A stretch of 64,000 bases of DNA, from contig NW_026912187.1 of assembly GCF_963662255.1 (NCBI RefSeq), positions 124,001 to 188,000 on the forward strand. Direction: 5' to 3'. The notes beneath the pieces were generated by a model, which was given only the letters and a program-made list of their open reading frames with translations, did not search any database and was not told the origin of the DNA. Positions 1-12,409 of the stretch are shown piece by piece; the first letter of the stretch is position 1, and each line of letters begins with the position of its first letter. The stretch comes from Cinclus cinclus (taxonomy: Eukaryota; Chordata; Aves; Passeriformes; Cinclidae). Both the position numbers and the translations under genes were made by a program.

Positions 1-26
1 AGCTGGAACAGAAGAGCTGGCAGTGA

Positions 27-44
27 AATAAAGCTTGTGGGTTG
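27..44 (+). terminator. AATAAA poly(A) signal with GT-rich element, one per unit
   Basis: AATAAA at 27-32 is followed within 12 bp by GCTTGTGGGTTG, the hexamer plus downstream GU-rich arrangement of a vertebrate cleavage and polyadenylation site. It recurs in every ordinary unit (next at 733-738) and is damaged only in the diverged segment near 51,430. The reverse complement TTTATT is absent from the unit, so the signal is strand-specific. Whether it is used is unknown. Confidence 0.55.
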
Positions 45-294
45 ACAAAGAGCTGAAATCACTGGGGCTGGGGAAAAGGGGACTCCGAAATGGCTGAGGC
101 TGAAATCACTGGGGCTGGCATAGGAGCTGCAAGTGGCGCAGACTATGCCGATGGGACACTGAGACTGTAGGGTTGGGGTGCCGAATTCACTGGAGGCCTG
201 GGCTATTGAGGGTGGGGCTGGCTACTGCGTCTGAGCATGGGACGGGCCGTGTAGGGCTGAAAGGGGCCCTTTAGGACTGCTTGCGCCTGAAGTG

Positions 295-312
295 CCCCCC
301 CCCCCCCCCCCC
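295..312 (+). repeat. Poly-C tract, variable between units
   Basis: Eighteen C residues in unit 1. The tract ranges from 13 (at 50260-50272) to 22 (just before 60860) among P and T units. In 26 units it is replaced by C8-A-C5. One unit, at 39101-39119, has C11-G-C7. The minus strand is a poly-G run, capable of G-quadruplex or triplex formation and prone to length slippage. Confidence 0.95.
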
Positions 313-367
313 GTGCCGGCATGTTGCCACTGGGTGTGAGGGCCACCGTAGGGCTGCAGCCGGAAGC

Positions 368-369
<2 letters not shown>

Positions 370-403
<34 letters not shown>
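370..403 (+). repeat. (GT)n microsatellite, variable between units
   Basis: Seventeen GT dinucleotides in unit 1. Across the window the tract runs from about 12 (near 53875-53898) to about 22 (51041-51084). Single-base interruptions tag individual units: TT at 1087-1088, and TCTG at 60938-60941. Alternating purine-pyrimidine DNA of this length can adopt Z-DNA. Confidence 0.95.
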
Positions 404-404
<1 letters not shown>

Positions 405-1072
405 TGGGTAATGCTAAGTGGGCCTGGCATTGCCAGTGGGAACGGCATACAAAGCGTGCAGCTCAGTAAGGGACTGTGCGACGGAGGCAGAGACCACCGT
501 GGGGCTGGCATAGTAGTACTGGACCTGGGATGGGGACTGTAGGGCTGGAGGTGAAATCATTCTGGGGTTGGGATACGCATGGTGGGGTGGACTTGGAGGC
601 TCTAGGGCAGGGGCTGAAGCGTTGCAGAGCTGGAGCCAAGACGGGGAGGGTGCCCTTGGAAGCTGCAGAAGATTCTGCTGGCAGAGATGTGGCAAGCCGT
701 GGCTGGAGCTGGAACAGAAGAGCTGGCAGTGAAATAAAGCTTGTGGGTTGACAAAGAGCTGAAATCACTGGGGCTGGGGAAAAGGGGACTCCGAAATGGC
801 TGAGGCTGAAATCACTGGGGCTGGCATAGGAGCTGCAAGTGGCGCAGACTATGCCGATGGGACACTGAGACTGTAGGGTTGGGGTGCCGAATTCACTGGA
901 GGCCTGGGCTATTGAGGGTGGGGCTGGCTACTGCGTCTGAGCATGGGACGGGCCGTGTAGGGCTGAAAGGGGCCCTTTAGGACTGCTTGCGCCTGAAGTG
1001 CCCCCCCCACCCCCGTGCCGGCATGTTGCCACTGGGTGTGAGGGCCACCGTAGGGCTGCAGCCGGAAGCCAG

Positions 1073-1107
<35 letters not shown>

Positions 1108-2475
1108 CTGGGAAATGCTAAGTGGGCCTGGCATTGCCAGTGGGAACGGCATACAAAGCGTGCAGCTCAGTAAGGGACTGTGCGACGGAGGCAGAGACCA
1201 CCGTGGGGCTGGCATAGTAGTACTGGACCTGGGATGGGGACTGTAGGGCTGGAGGTGAAATCATTCTGGGGTTGGGATACGCATGGTGGGGTGGACTTGG
1301 AGGCTCTAGGGCAGGGGCTGAAGCGTTGCAGAGCTGGAGCCAAGACGGGGAGGGTGCCCTTGGAAGCTGCAGAAGATTCTGCTGGCAGAGATGTGGCAAG
1401 CCGTGGCTGGAGCTGGAACAGAAGAGCTGGCAGTGAAATAAAGCTTGTGGGTTGACAAAGAGCTGAAATCACTGGGGCTGGGGAAAAGGGGACTCCGAAA
1501 TGGCTGAGGCTGAAATCACTGGGGCTGGCATAGGAGCTGCAAGTGGCGCAGACTATGCCGATGGGACACTGAGAATGTTGGGTTGGGGTGCCGAATTCAC
1601 TGGAGGCCTGGGCTATTGAGGGTGGGGCTGGCTACTGCGTCTGAGCATGGGACGGGCCGTGTAGGGCTGAAAGGGGCCCTTTAGGACTGCTTGCGCCTGA
1701 AGTGCCCCCCCCCCCCCCCCCCGTGCCGGCATGTTGCCACTGGGTGTGAGGGCCACCGTAGGGCTGCAGCCGGAAGCCAGTGTGTGTGTGTGTGTGTGTG
1801 TGTGTGTCTCTGGGAAATGCTAAGTGGGCCTGGCATTGCCAGTGGGAACGGCATACAAAGCGTGCAGCTCAGTAAGGGACTGTGCGACGGAGGCAGAGAC
1901 CACCGTGGGGCTGGCATAGTAGTACTGGACCTGGGATGGGGACTGTAGGGCTGGAGGTGAAATCATTCTGGGGTTGGGATACGCATGGTGGGGTGGACTT
2001 GGAGGCTCTAGGGCAGGGGCTGAAGCGTTGCAGAGCTGGAGCCAAGACGGGGAGGGTGCCCTTGGAAGCTGCAGAAGATTCTGCTGGCAGAGATGTGGCA
2101 AGCCGTGGCTGGAGCTGGAACAGAAGAGCTGGCAGTGAAATAAAGCTTGTGGGTTGACAAAGAGCTGAAATCACTGGGGCTGGGGAAAAGGGGACTCCGA
2201 AATGGCTGAGGCTGAAATCACTGGGGCTGGCATAGGAGCTGCAAGTGGCGCAGACTATGCCGATGGGACACTGAGACTGTAGGGTTGGGGTGCCGAATTC
2301 ACTGGAGGCCTGGGCTATTGAGGGTGGGGCTGGCTACTGCGTCTGAGCATGGGACGGGCCGTGTAGGGCTGAAAGGGGCCCTTTAGGACTGCTTGCGCCT
2401 GAAGTGCCCCCCCCACCCCCGTGCCGGCATGTTGCCACTGGGTGTGAGGGCCACCGTAGGGCTGCAGCCGGAAGC

Positions 2476-2514
<39 letters not shown>

Positions 2515-3184
2515 TGGGAAATGCTAAGTGGGCCTGGCATTGCCAGTGGGAACGGCATACAAAGCGTGCAGCTCAGTAAGGGACTGTGCGACGGAGGCAG
2601 AGACCACCGTGGGGCTGGCATAGTAGTACTGGACCTGGGATGGGGACTGTAGGGCTGGAGGTGAAATCATTCTGGGGTTGGGATACGCATGGTGGGGTGG
2701 ACTTGGAGGCTCTAGGGCAGGGGCTGAAGCGTTGCAGAGCTGGAGCCAAGACGGGGAGGGTGCCCTTGGAAGCTGCAGAAGATTCTGCTGGCAGAGATGT
2801 GGCAAGCCGTGGCTGGAGCTGGAACAGAAGAGCTGGCAGTGAAATAAAGCTTGTGGGTTGACAAAGAGCTGAAATCACTGGGGCTGGGGAAAAGGGGACT
2901 CCGAAATGGCTGAGGCTGAAATCACTGGGGCTGGCATAGGAGCTGCAAGTGGCGCAGACTATGCCGATGGGACACTGAGACTGTAGGGTTGGGGTGCCGA
3001 ATTCACTGGAGGCCTGGGCTATTGAGGGTGGGGCTGGCTACTGCGTCTGAGCATGGGACGGGCCGTGTAGGGCTGAAAGGGGCCCTTTAGGACTGCTTGC
3101 GCCTGAAGTGCCCCCCCCCCCCCCCCCCCGTGCCGGCATGTTGCCACTGGGTGTGAGGGCCACCGTAGGGCTGCAGCCGGAAGC

Positions 3185-3227
<43 letters not shown>

Positions 3228-3896
3228 TGGGAAATGCTAAGTGGGCCTGGCATTGCCAGTGGGAACGGCATACAAAGCGTGCAGCTCAGTAAGGGACTGT
3301 GCGACGGAGGCAGAGACCACCGTGGGGCTGGCATAGTAGTACTGGACCTGGGATGGGGACTGTAGGGCTGGAGGTGAAATCATTCTGGGGTTGGGATACG
3401 CATGGTGGGGTGGACTTGGAGGCTCTAGGGCAGGGGCTGAAGCGTTGCAGAGCTGGAGCCAAGACGGGGAGGGTGCCCTTGGAAGCTGCAGAAGATTCTG
3501 CTGGCAGAGATGTGGCAAGCCGTGGCTGGAGCTGGAACAGAAGAGCTGGCAGTGAAATAAAGCTTGTGGGTTGACAAAGAGCTGAAATCACTGGGGCTGG
3601 GGAAAAGGGGACTCCGAAATGGCTGAGGCTGAAATCACTGGGGCTGGCATAGGAGCTGCAAGTGGCGCAGACTATGCCGATGGGACACTGAGACTGTAGG
3701 GTTGGGGTGCCGAATTCACTGGAGGCCTGGGCTATTGAGGGTGGGGCTGGCTACTGCGTCTGAGCATGGGACGGGCCGTGTAGGGCTGAAAGGGGCCCTT
3801 TAGGACTGCTTGCGCCTGAAGTGCCCCCCCCCCCCCCCCCCGTGCCGGCATGTTGCCACTGGGTGTGAGGGCCACCGTAGGGCTGCAGCCGGAAGC

Positions 3897-3933
<37 letters not shown>

Positions 3934-4598
3934 TGGGTAATGCTAAGTGGGCCTGGCATTGCCAGTGGGAACGGCATACAAAGCGTGCAGCTCAGTAAGG
4001 GACTGTGCGACGGAGGCAGAGACCACCGTGGGGCTGGCATAGTAGTACTGGACCTGGGATGGGGACTGTAGGGCTGGAGGTGAAATCATTCTGGGGTTGG
4101 GATACGCATGGTGGGGTGGACTTGGAGGCTCTAGGGCAGGGGCTGAAGCGTTGCAGAGCTGGAGCCAAGACGGGGAGGGTGCCCTTGGAAGCTGCAGAAG
4201 ATTCTGCTGGCAGAGATGTGGCAAGCCGTGGCTGGAGCTGGAACAGAAGAGCTGGCAGTGAAATAAAGCTTGTGGGTTGACAAAGAGCTGAAATCACTGG
4301 GGCTGGGGAAAAGGGGACTCCGAAATGGCTGAGGCTGAAATCACTGGGGCTGGCATAGGAGCTGCAAGTGGCGCAGACTATGCCGATGGGACACTGAGAC
4401 TGTAGGGTTGGGGTGCCGAATTCACTGGAGGCCTGGGCTATTGAGGGTGGGGCTGGCTACTGCGTCTGAGCATGGGACGGGCCGTGTAGGGCTGAAAGGG
4501 GCCCTTTAGGACTGCTTGCGCCTGAAGTGCCCCCCCCACCCCCGTGCCGGCATGTTGCCACTGGGTGTGAGGGCCACCGTAGGGCTGCAGCCGGAAGC

Positions 4599-4637
<39 letters not shown>

Positions 4638-5307
4638 TGGGAAATGCTAAGTGGGCCTGGCATTGCCAGTGGGAACGGCATACAAAGCGTGCAGCTCAGT
4701 AAGGGACTGTGCGACGGAGGCAGAGACCACCGTGGGGCTGGCATAGTAGTACTGGACCTGGGATGGGGACTGTAGGGCTGGAGGTGAAATCATTCTGGGG
4801 TTGGGATACGCATGGTGGGGTGGACTTGGAGGCTCTAGGGCAGGGGCTGAAGCGTTGCAGAGCTGGAGCCAAGACGGGGAGGGTGCCCTTGGAAGCTGCA
4901 GAAGATTCTGCTGGCAGAGATGTGGCAAGCCGTGGCTGGAGCTGGAACAGAAGAGCTGGCAGTGAAATAAAGCTTGTGGGTTGACAAAGAGCTGAAATCA
5001 CTGGGGCTGGGGAAAAGGGGACTCCGAAATGGCTGAGGCTGAAATCACTGGGGCTGGCATAGGAGCTGCAAGTGGCGCAGACTATGCCGATGGGACACTG
5101 AGACTGTAGGGTTGGGGTGCCGAATTCACTGGAGGCCTGGGCTATTGAGGGTGGGGCTGGCTACTGCGTCTGAGCATGGGACGGGCCGTGTAGGGCTGAA
5201 AGGGGCCCTTTAGGACTGCTTGCGCCTGAAGTGCCCCCCCCCCCCCCCCCCCGTGCCGGCATGTTGCCACTGGGTGTGAGGGCCACCGTAGGGCTGCAGC
5301 CGGAAGC

Positions 5308-5350
<43 letters not shown>

Positions 5351-6020
5351 TGGGAAATGCTAAGTGGGCCTGGCATTGCCAGTGGGAACGGCATACAAAG
5401 CGTGCAGCTCAGTAAGGGACTGTGCGACGGAGGCAGAGACCACCGTGGGGCTGGCATAGTAGTACTGGACCTGGGATGGGGACTGTAGGGCTGGAGGTGA
5501 AATCATTCTGGGGTTGGGATACGCATGGTGGGGTGGACTTGGAGGCTCTAGGGCAGGGGCTGAAGCGTTGCAGAGCTGGAGCCAAGACGGGGAGGGTGCC
5601 CTTGGAAGCTGCAGAAGATTCTGCTGGCAGAGATGTGGCAAGCCGTGGCTGGAGCTGGAACAGAAGAGCTGGCAGTGAAATAAAGCTTGTGGGTTGACAA
5701 AGAGCTGAAATCACTGGGGCTGGGGAAAAGGGGACTCCGAAATGGCTGAGGCTGAAATCACTGGGGCTGGCATAGGAGCTGCAAGTGGCGCAGACTATGC
5801 CGATGGGACACTGAGACTGTAGGGTTGGGGTGCCGAATTCACTGGAGGCCTGGGCTATTGAGGGTGGGGCTGGCTACTGCGTCTGAGCATGGGACGGGCC
5901 GTGTAGGGCTGAAAGGGGCCCTTTAGGACTGCTTGCGCCTGAAGTGCCCCCCCCCCCCCCCCCCCGTGCCGGCATGTTGCCACTGGGTGTGAGGGCCACC
6001 GTAGGGCTGCAGCCGGAAGC

Positions 6021-6063
<43 letters not shown>

Positions 6064-6732
6064 TGGGAAATGCTAAGTGGGCCTGGCATTGCCAGTGGGA
6101 ACGGCATACAAAGCGTGCAGCTCAGTAAGGGACTGTGCGACGGAGGCAGAGACCACCGTGGGGCTGGCATAGTAGTACTGGACCTGGGATGGGGACTGTA
6201 GGGCTGGAGGTGAAATCATTCTGGGGTTGGGATACGCATGGTGGGGTGGACTTGGAGGCTCTAGGGCAGGGGCTGAAGCGTTGCAGAGCTGGAGCCAAGA
6301 CGGGGAGGGTGCCCTTGGAAGCTGCAGAAGATTCTGCTGGCAGAGATGTGGCAAGCCGTGGCTGGAGCTGGAACAGAAGAGCTGGCAGTGAAATAAAGCT
6401 TGTGGGTTGACAAAGAGCTGAAATCACTGGGGCTGGGGAAAAGGGGACTCCGAAATGGCTGAGGCTGAAATCACTGGGGCTGGCATAGGAGCTGCAAGTG
6501 GCGCAGACTATGCCGATGGGACACTGAGACTGTAGGGTTGGGGTGCCGAATTCACTGGAGGCCTGGGCTATTGAGGGTGGGGCTGGCTACTGCGTCTGAG
6601 CATGGGACGGGCCGTGTAGGGCTGAAAGGGGCCCTTTAGGACTGCTTGCGCCTGAAGTGCCCCCCCCCCCCCCCCCCGTGCCGGCATGTTGCCACTGGGT
6701 GTGAGGGCCACCGTAGGGCTGCAGCCGGAAGC

Positions 6733-6769
<37 letters not shown>

Positions 6770-7434
6770 TGGGTAATGCTAAGTGGGCCTGGCATTGCCA
6801 GTGGGAACGGCATACAAAGCGTGCAGCTCAGTAAGGGACTGTGCGACGGAGGCAGAGACCACCGTGGGGCTGGCATAGTAGTACTGGACCTGGGATGGGG
6901 ACTGTAGGGCTGGAGGTGAAATCATTCTGGGGTTGGGATACGCATGGTGGGGTGGACTTGGAGGCTCTAGGGCAGGGGCTGAAGCGTTGCAGAGCTGGAG
7001 CCAAGACGGGGAGGGTGCCCTTGGAAGCTGCAGAAGATTCTGCTGGCAGAGATGTGGCAAGCCGTGGCTGGAGCTGGAACAGAAGAGCTGGCAGTGAAAT
7101 AAAGCTTGTGGGTTGACAAAGAGCTGAAATCACTGGGGCTGGGGAAAAGGGGACTCCGAAATGGCTGAGGCTGAAATCACTGGGGCTGGCATAGGAGCTG
7201 CAAGTGGCGCAGACTATGCCGATGGGACACTGAGACTGTAGGGTTGGGGTGCCGAATTCACTGGAGGCCTGGGCTATTGAGGGTGGGGCTGGCTACTGCG
7301 TCTGAGCATGGGACGGGCCGTGTAGGGCTGAAAGGGGCCCTTTAGGACTGCTTGCGCCTGAAGTGCCCCCCCCACCCCCGTGCCGGCATGTTGCCACTGG
7401 GTGTGAGGGCCACCGTAGGGCTGCAGCCGGAAGC

Positions 7435-7473
<39 letters not shown>

Positions 7474-8140
7474 TGGGAAATGCTAAGTGGGCCTGGCATT
7501 GCCAGTGGGAACGGCATACAAAGCGTGCAGCTCAGTAAGGGACTGTGCGACGGAGGCAGAGACCACCGTGGGGCTGGCATAGTAGTACTGGACCTGGGAT
7601 GGGGACTGTAGGGCTGGAGGTGAAATCATTCTGGGGTTGGGATACGCATGGTGGGGTGGACTTGGAGGCTCTAGGGCAGGGGCTGAAGCGTTGCAGAGCT
7701 GGAGCCAAGACGGGGAGGGTGCCCTTGGAAGCTGCAGAAGATTCTGCTGGCAGAGATGTGGCAAGCCGTGGCTGGAGCTGGAACAGAAGAGCTGGCAGTG
7801 AAATAAAGCTTGTGGGTTGACAAAGAGCTGAAATCACTGGGGCTGGGGAAAAGGGGACTCCGAAATGGCTGAGGCTGAAATCACTGGGGCTGGCATAGGA
7901 GCTGCAAGTGGCGCAGACTATGCCGATGGGACACTGAGACTGTAGGGTTGGGGTGCCGAATTCACTGGAGGCCTGGGCTATTGAGGGTGGGGCTGGCTAC
8001 TGCGTCTGAGCATGGGACGGGCCGTGTAGGGCTGAAAGGGGCCCTTTAGGACTGCTTGCGCCTGAAGTGCCCCCCCCCCCCCCCCGTGCCGGCATGTTGC
8101 CACTGGGTGTGAGGGCCACCGTAGGGCTGCAGCCGGAAGC

Positions 8141-8183
<43 letters not shown>

Positions 8184-8848
8184 TGGGTAATGCTAAGTGG
8201 GCCTGGCATTGCCAGTGGGAACGGCATACAAAGCGTGCAGCTCAGTAAGGGACTGTGCGACGGAGGCAGAGACCACCGTGGGGCTGGCATAGTAGTACTG
8301 GACCTGGGATGGGGACTGTAGGGCTGGAGGTGAAATCATTCTGGGGTTGGGATACGCATGGTGGGGTGGACTTGGAGGCTCTAGGGCAGGGGCTGAAGCG
8401 TTGCAGAGCTGGAGCCAAGACGGGGAGGGTGCCCTTGGAAGCTGCAGAAGATTCTGCTGGCAGAGATGTGGCAAGCCGTGGCTGGAGCTGGAACAGAAGA
8501 GCTGGCAGTGAAATAAAGCTTGTGGGTTGACAAAGAGCTGAAATCACTGGGGCTGGGGAAAAGGGGACTCCGAAATGGCTGAGGCTGAAATCACTGGGGC
8601 TGGCATAGGAGCTGCAAGTGGCGCAGACTATGCCGATGGGACACTGAGACTGTAGGGTTGGGGTGCCGAATTCACTGGAGGCCTGGGCTATTGAGGGTGG
8701 GGCTGGCTACTGCGTCTGAGCATGGGACGGGCCGTGTAGGGCTGAAAGGGGCCCTTTAGGACTGCTTGCGCCTGAAGTGCCCCCCCCACCCCCGTGCCGG
8801 CATGTTGCCACTGGGTGTGAGGGCCACCGTAGGGCTGCAGCCGGAAGC

Positions 8849-8887
<39 letters not shown>

Positions 8888-10254
8888 TGGGAAATGCTAA
8901 GTGGGCCTGGCATTGCCAGTGGGAACGGCATACAAAGCGTGCAGCTCAGTAAGGGACTGTGCGACGGAGGCAGAGACCACCGTGGGGCTGGCATAGTAGT
9001 ACTGGACCTGGGATGGGGACTGTAGGGCTGGAGGTGAAATCATTCTGGGGTTGGGATACGCATGGTGGGGTGGACTTGGAGGCTCTAGGGCAGGGGCTGA
9101 AGCGTTGCAGAGCTGGAGCCAAGACGGGGAGGGTGCCCTTGGAAGCTGCAGAAGATTCTGCTGGCAGAGATGTGGCAAGCCGTGGCTGGAGCTGGAACAG
9201 AAGAGCTGGCAGTGAAATAAAGCTTGTGGGTTGACAAAGAGCTGAAATCACTGGGGCTGGGGAAAAGGGGACTCCGAAATGGCTGAGGCTGAAATCACTG
9301 GGGCTGGCATAGGAGCTGCAAGTGGCGCAGACTATGCCGATGGGACACTGAGACTGTAGGGTTGGGGTGCCGAATTCACTGGAGGCCTGGGCTATTGAGG
9401 GTGGGGCTGGCTACTGCGTCTGAGCATGGGACGGGCCGTGTAGGGCTGAAAGGGGCCCTTTAGGACTGCTTGCGCCTGAAGTGCCCCCCCCCCCCCCCCC
9501 CGTGCCGGCATGTTGCCACTGGGTGTGAGGGCCACCGTAGGGCTGCAGCCGGAAGCCAGTGTGTGTGTGTGTGTGTGTGTGTGTGTCTCTGGGAAATGCT
9601 AAGTGGGCCTGGCATTGCCAGTGGGAACGGCATACAAAGCGTGCAGCTCAGTAAGGGACTGTGCGACGGAGGCAGAGACCACCGTGGGGCTGGCATAGTA
9701 GTACTGGACCTGGGATGGGGACTGTAGGGCTGGAGGTGAAATCATTCTGGGGTTGGGATACGCATGGTGGGGTGGACTTGGAGGCTCTAGGGCAGGGGCT
9801 GAAGCGTTGCAGAGCTGGAGCCAAGACGGGGAGGGTGCCCTTGGAAGCTGCAGAAGATTCTGCTGGCAGAGATGTGGCAAGCCGTGGCTGGAGCTGGAAC
9901 AGAAGAGCTGGCAGTGAAATAAAGCTTGTGGGTTGACAAAGAGCTGAAATCACTGGGGCTGGGGAAAAGGGGACTCCGAAATGGCTGAGGCTGAAATCAC
10001 TGGGGCTGGCATAGGAGCTGCAAGTGGCGCAGACTATGCCGATGGGACACTGAGACTGTAGGGTTGGGGTGCCGAATTCACTGGAGGCCTGGGCTATTGA
10101 GGGTGGGGCTGGCTACTGCGTCTGAGCATGGGACGGGCCGTGTAGGGCTGAAAGGGGCCCTTTAGGACTGCTTGCGCCTGAAGTGCCCCCCCCACCCCCG
10201 TGCCGGCATGTTGCCACTGGGTGTGAGGGCCACCGTAGGGCTGCAGCCGGAAGC

Positions 10255-10293
<39 letters not shown>

Positions 10294-11657
10294 TGGGAAA
10301 TGCTAAGTGGGCCTGGCATTGCCAGTGGGAACGGCATACAAAGCGTGCAGCTCAGTAAGGGACTGTGCGACGGAGGCAGAGACCACCGTGGGGCTGGCAT
10401 AGTAGTACTGGACCTGGGATGGGGACTGTAGGGCTGGAGGTGAAATCATTCTGGGGTTGGGATACGCATGGTGGGGTGGACTTGGAGGCTCTAGGGCAGG
10501 GGCTGAAGCGTTGCAGAGCTGGAGCCAAGACGGGGAGGGTGCCCTTGGAAGCTGCAGAAGATTCTGCTGGCAGAGATGTGGCAAGCCGTGGCTGGAGCTG
10601 GAACAGAAGAGCTGGCAGTGAAATAAAGCTTGTGGGTTGACAAAGAGCTGAAATCACTGGGGCTGGGGAAAAGGGGACTCCGAAATGGCTGAGGCTGAAA
10701 TCACTGGGGCTGGCATAGGAGCTGCAAGTGGCGCAGACTATGCCGATGGGACACTGAGACTGTAGGGTTGGGGTGCCGAATTCACTGGAGGCCTGGGCTA
10801 TTGAGGGTGGGGCTGGCTACTGCGTCTGAGCATGGGACGGGCCGTGTAGGGCTGAAAGGGGCCCTTTAGGACTGCTTGCGCCTGAAGTGCCCCCCCCCCC
10901 CCCCCCGTGCCGGCATGTTGCCACTGGGTGTGAGGGCCACCGTAGGGCTGCAGCCGGAAGCCAGTGTGTGTGTGTGTGTGTGTGTGTGTGTCTGGGAAAT
11001 GCTAAGTGGGCCTGGCATTGCCAGTGGGAACGGCATACAAAGCGTGCAGCTCAGTAAGGGACTGTGCGACGGAGGCAGAGACCACCGTGGGGCTGGCATA
11101 GTAGTACTGGACCTGGGATGGGGACTGTAGGGCTGGAGGTGAAATCATTCTGGGGTTGGGATACGCATGGTGGGGTGGACTTGGAGGCTCTAGGGCAGGG
11201 GCTGAAGCGTTGCAGAGCTGGAGCCAAGACGGGGAGGGTGCCCTTGGAAGCTGCAGAAGATTCTGCTGGCAGAGATGTGGCAAGCCGTGGCTGGAGCTGG
11301 AACAGAAGAGCTGGCAGTGAAATAAAGCTTGTGGGTTGACAAAGAGCTGAAATCACTGGGGCTGGGGAAAAGGGGACTCCAAAATGGCTGAGGCTGAAAT
11401 CACTGGGGCTGGCATAGGAGCTGCAAGTGGCGCAGACTATGCCGATGGGACACTGAGACTGTAGGGTTGGGGTGCCGAATTCACTGGAGGCCTGGGCTAT
11501 TGAGGGTGGGGCTGGCTACTGCGTCTGAGCATGGGACGGGCCGTGTAGGGCTGAAAGGGGCCCTTTAGGACTGCTTGCGCCTGAAGTGCCCCCCCCACCC
11601 CCGTGCCGGCATGTTGCCACTGGGTGTGAGGGCCACCGTAGGGCTGCAGCCGGAAGC

Positions 11658-11696
<39 letters not shown>

Positions 11697-12366
11697 TGGG
11701 AAATGCTAAGTGGGCCTGGCATTGCCAGTGGGAACGGCATACAAAGCGTGCAGCTCAGTAAGGGACTGTGCGACGGAGGCAGAGACCACCGTGGGGCTGG
11801 CATAGTAGTACTGGACCTGGGATGGGGACTGTAGGGCTGGAGGTGAAATCATTCTGGGGTTGGGATACGCATGGTGGGGTGGACTTGGAGGCTCTAGGGC
11901 AGGGGCTGAAGCGTTGCAGAGCTGGAGCCAAGACGGGGAGGGTGCCCTTGGAAGCTGCAGAAGATTCTGCTGGCAGAGATGTGGCAAGCCGTGGCTGGAG
12001 CTGGAACAGAAGAGCTGGCAGTGAAATAAAGCTTGTGGGTTGACAAAGAGCTGAAATCACTGGGGCTGGGGAAAAGGGGACTCCGAAATGGCTGAGGCTG
12101 AAATCACTGGGGCTGGCATAGGAGCTGCAAGTGGCGCAGACTATGCCGATGGGACACTGAGACTGTAGGGTTGGGGTGCCGAATTCACTGGAGGCCTGGG
12201 CTATTGAGGGTGGGGCTGGCTACTGCGTCTGAGCATGGGACGGGCCGTGTAGGGCTGAAAGGGGCCCTTTAGGACTGCTTGCGCCTGAAGTGCCCCCCCC
12301 CCCCCCCCCCCGTGCCGGCATGTTGCCACTGGGTGTGAGGGCCACCGTAGGGCTGCAGCCGGAAGC

Positions 12367-12409
<43 letters not shown>

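Larger units (their letters stand above)
1..706 (+). repeat. Representative satellite unit (unit 1, type T)
   Basis: One full period, measured from AGCTGGAACAG at 1 to its next copy at 707. Landmarks in order: AATAAA at 27-32 with a GT-rich stretch after it; a HindIII site (AAGCTT) just after the signal; two copies of CTGAAATCACTGGGGCTGG starting at 53 and 100; an EcoRI site (GAATTC) at 183-188; poly-C at 295-312; a GT tract at 370-403; the landmark GTGCGACGGAGG at 476; and a diverged sub-repeat around GTGAAATCATTCTGGGG near 550. The plus strand is strongly G-rich over C outside the poly-C tract. One EcoRI and one HindIII site per unit predict a 0.7 kb ladder in a digest. I do not recognise it as a named satellite. 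It does not look like the short AT-rich units I associate with the chicken W XhoI family. Confidence 0.95.

Noticed and set aside
203..511. Frames encoding His-Thr or Cys-Val runs across the GT tract
   Set aside because: They are translations of a dinucleotide repeat, and frames change whenever the poly-C or GT length changes.
476..751. A 91-codon open frame on the plus strand in nearly every unit
   Set aside because: It begins at GTG, not ATG, has no splice or promoter context, and is kept open only because the units are near-identical. Its stop lies just past the AATAAA signal.
414..768. Overlapping 93- and 101-codon minus-strand frames in every unit
   Set aside because: They overlap each other and the plus-strand frame. 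The 101-codon frame starts at GTG. Conservation reflects repeat homogenisation, not selection.
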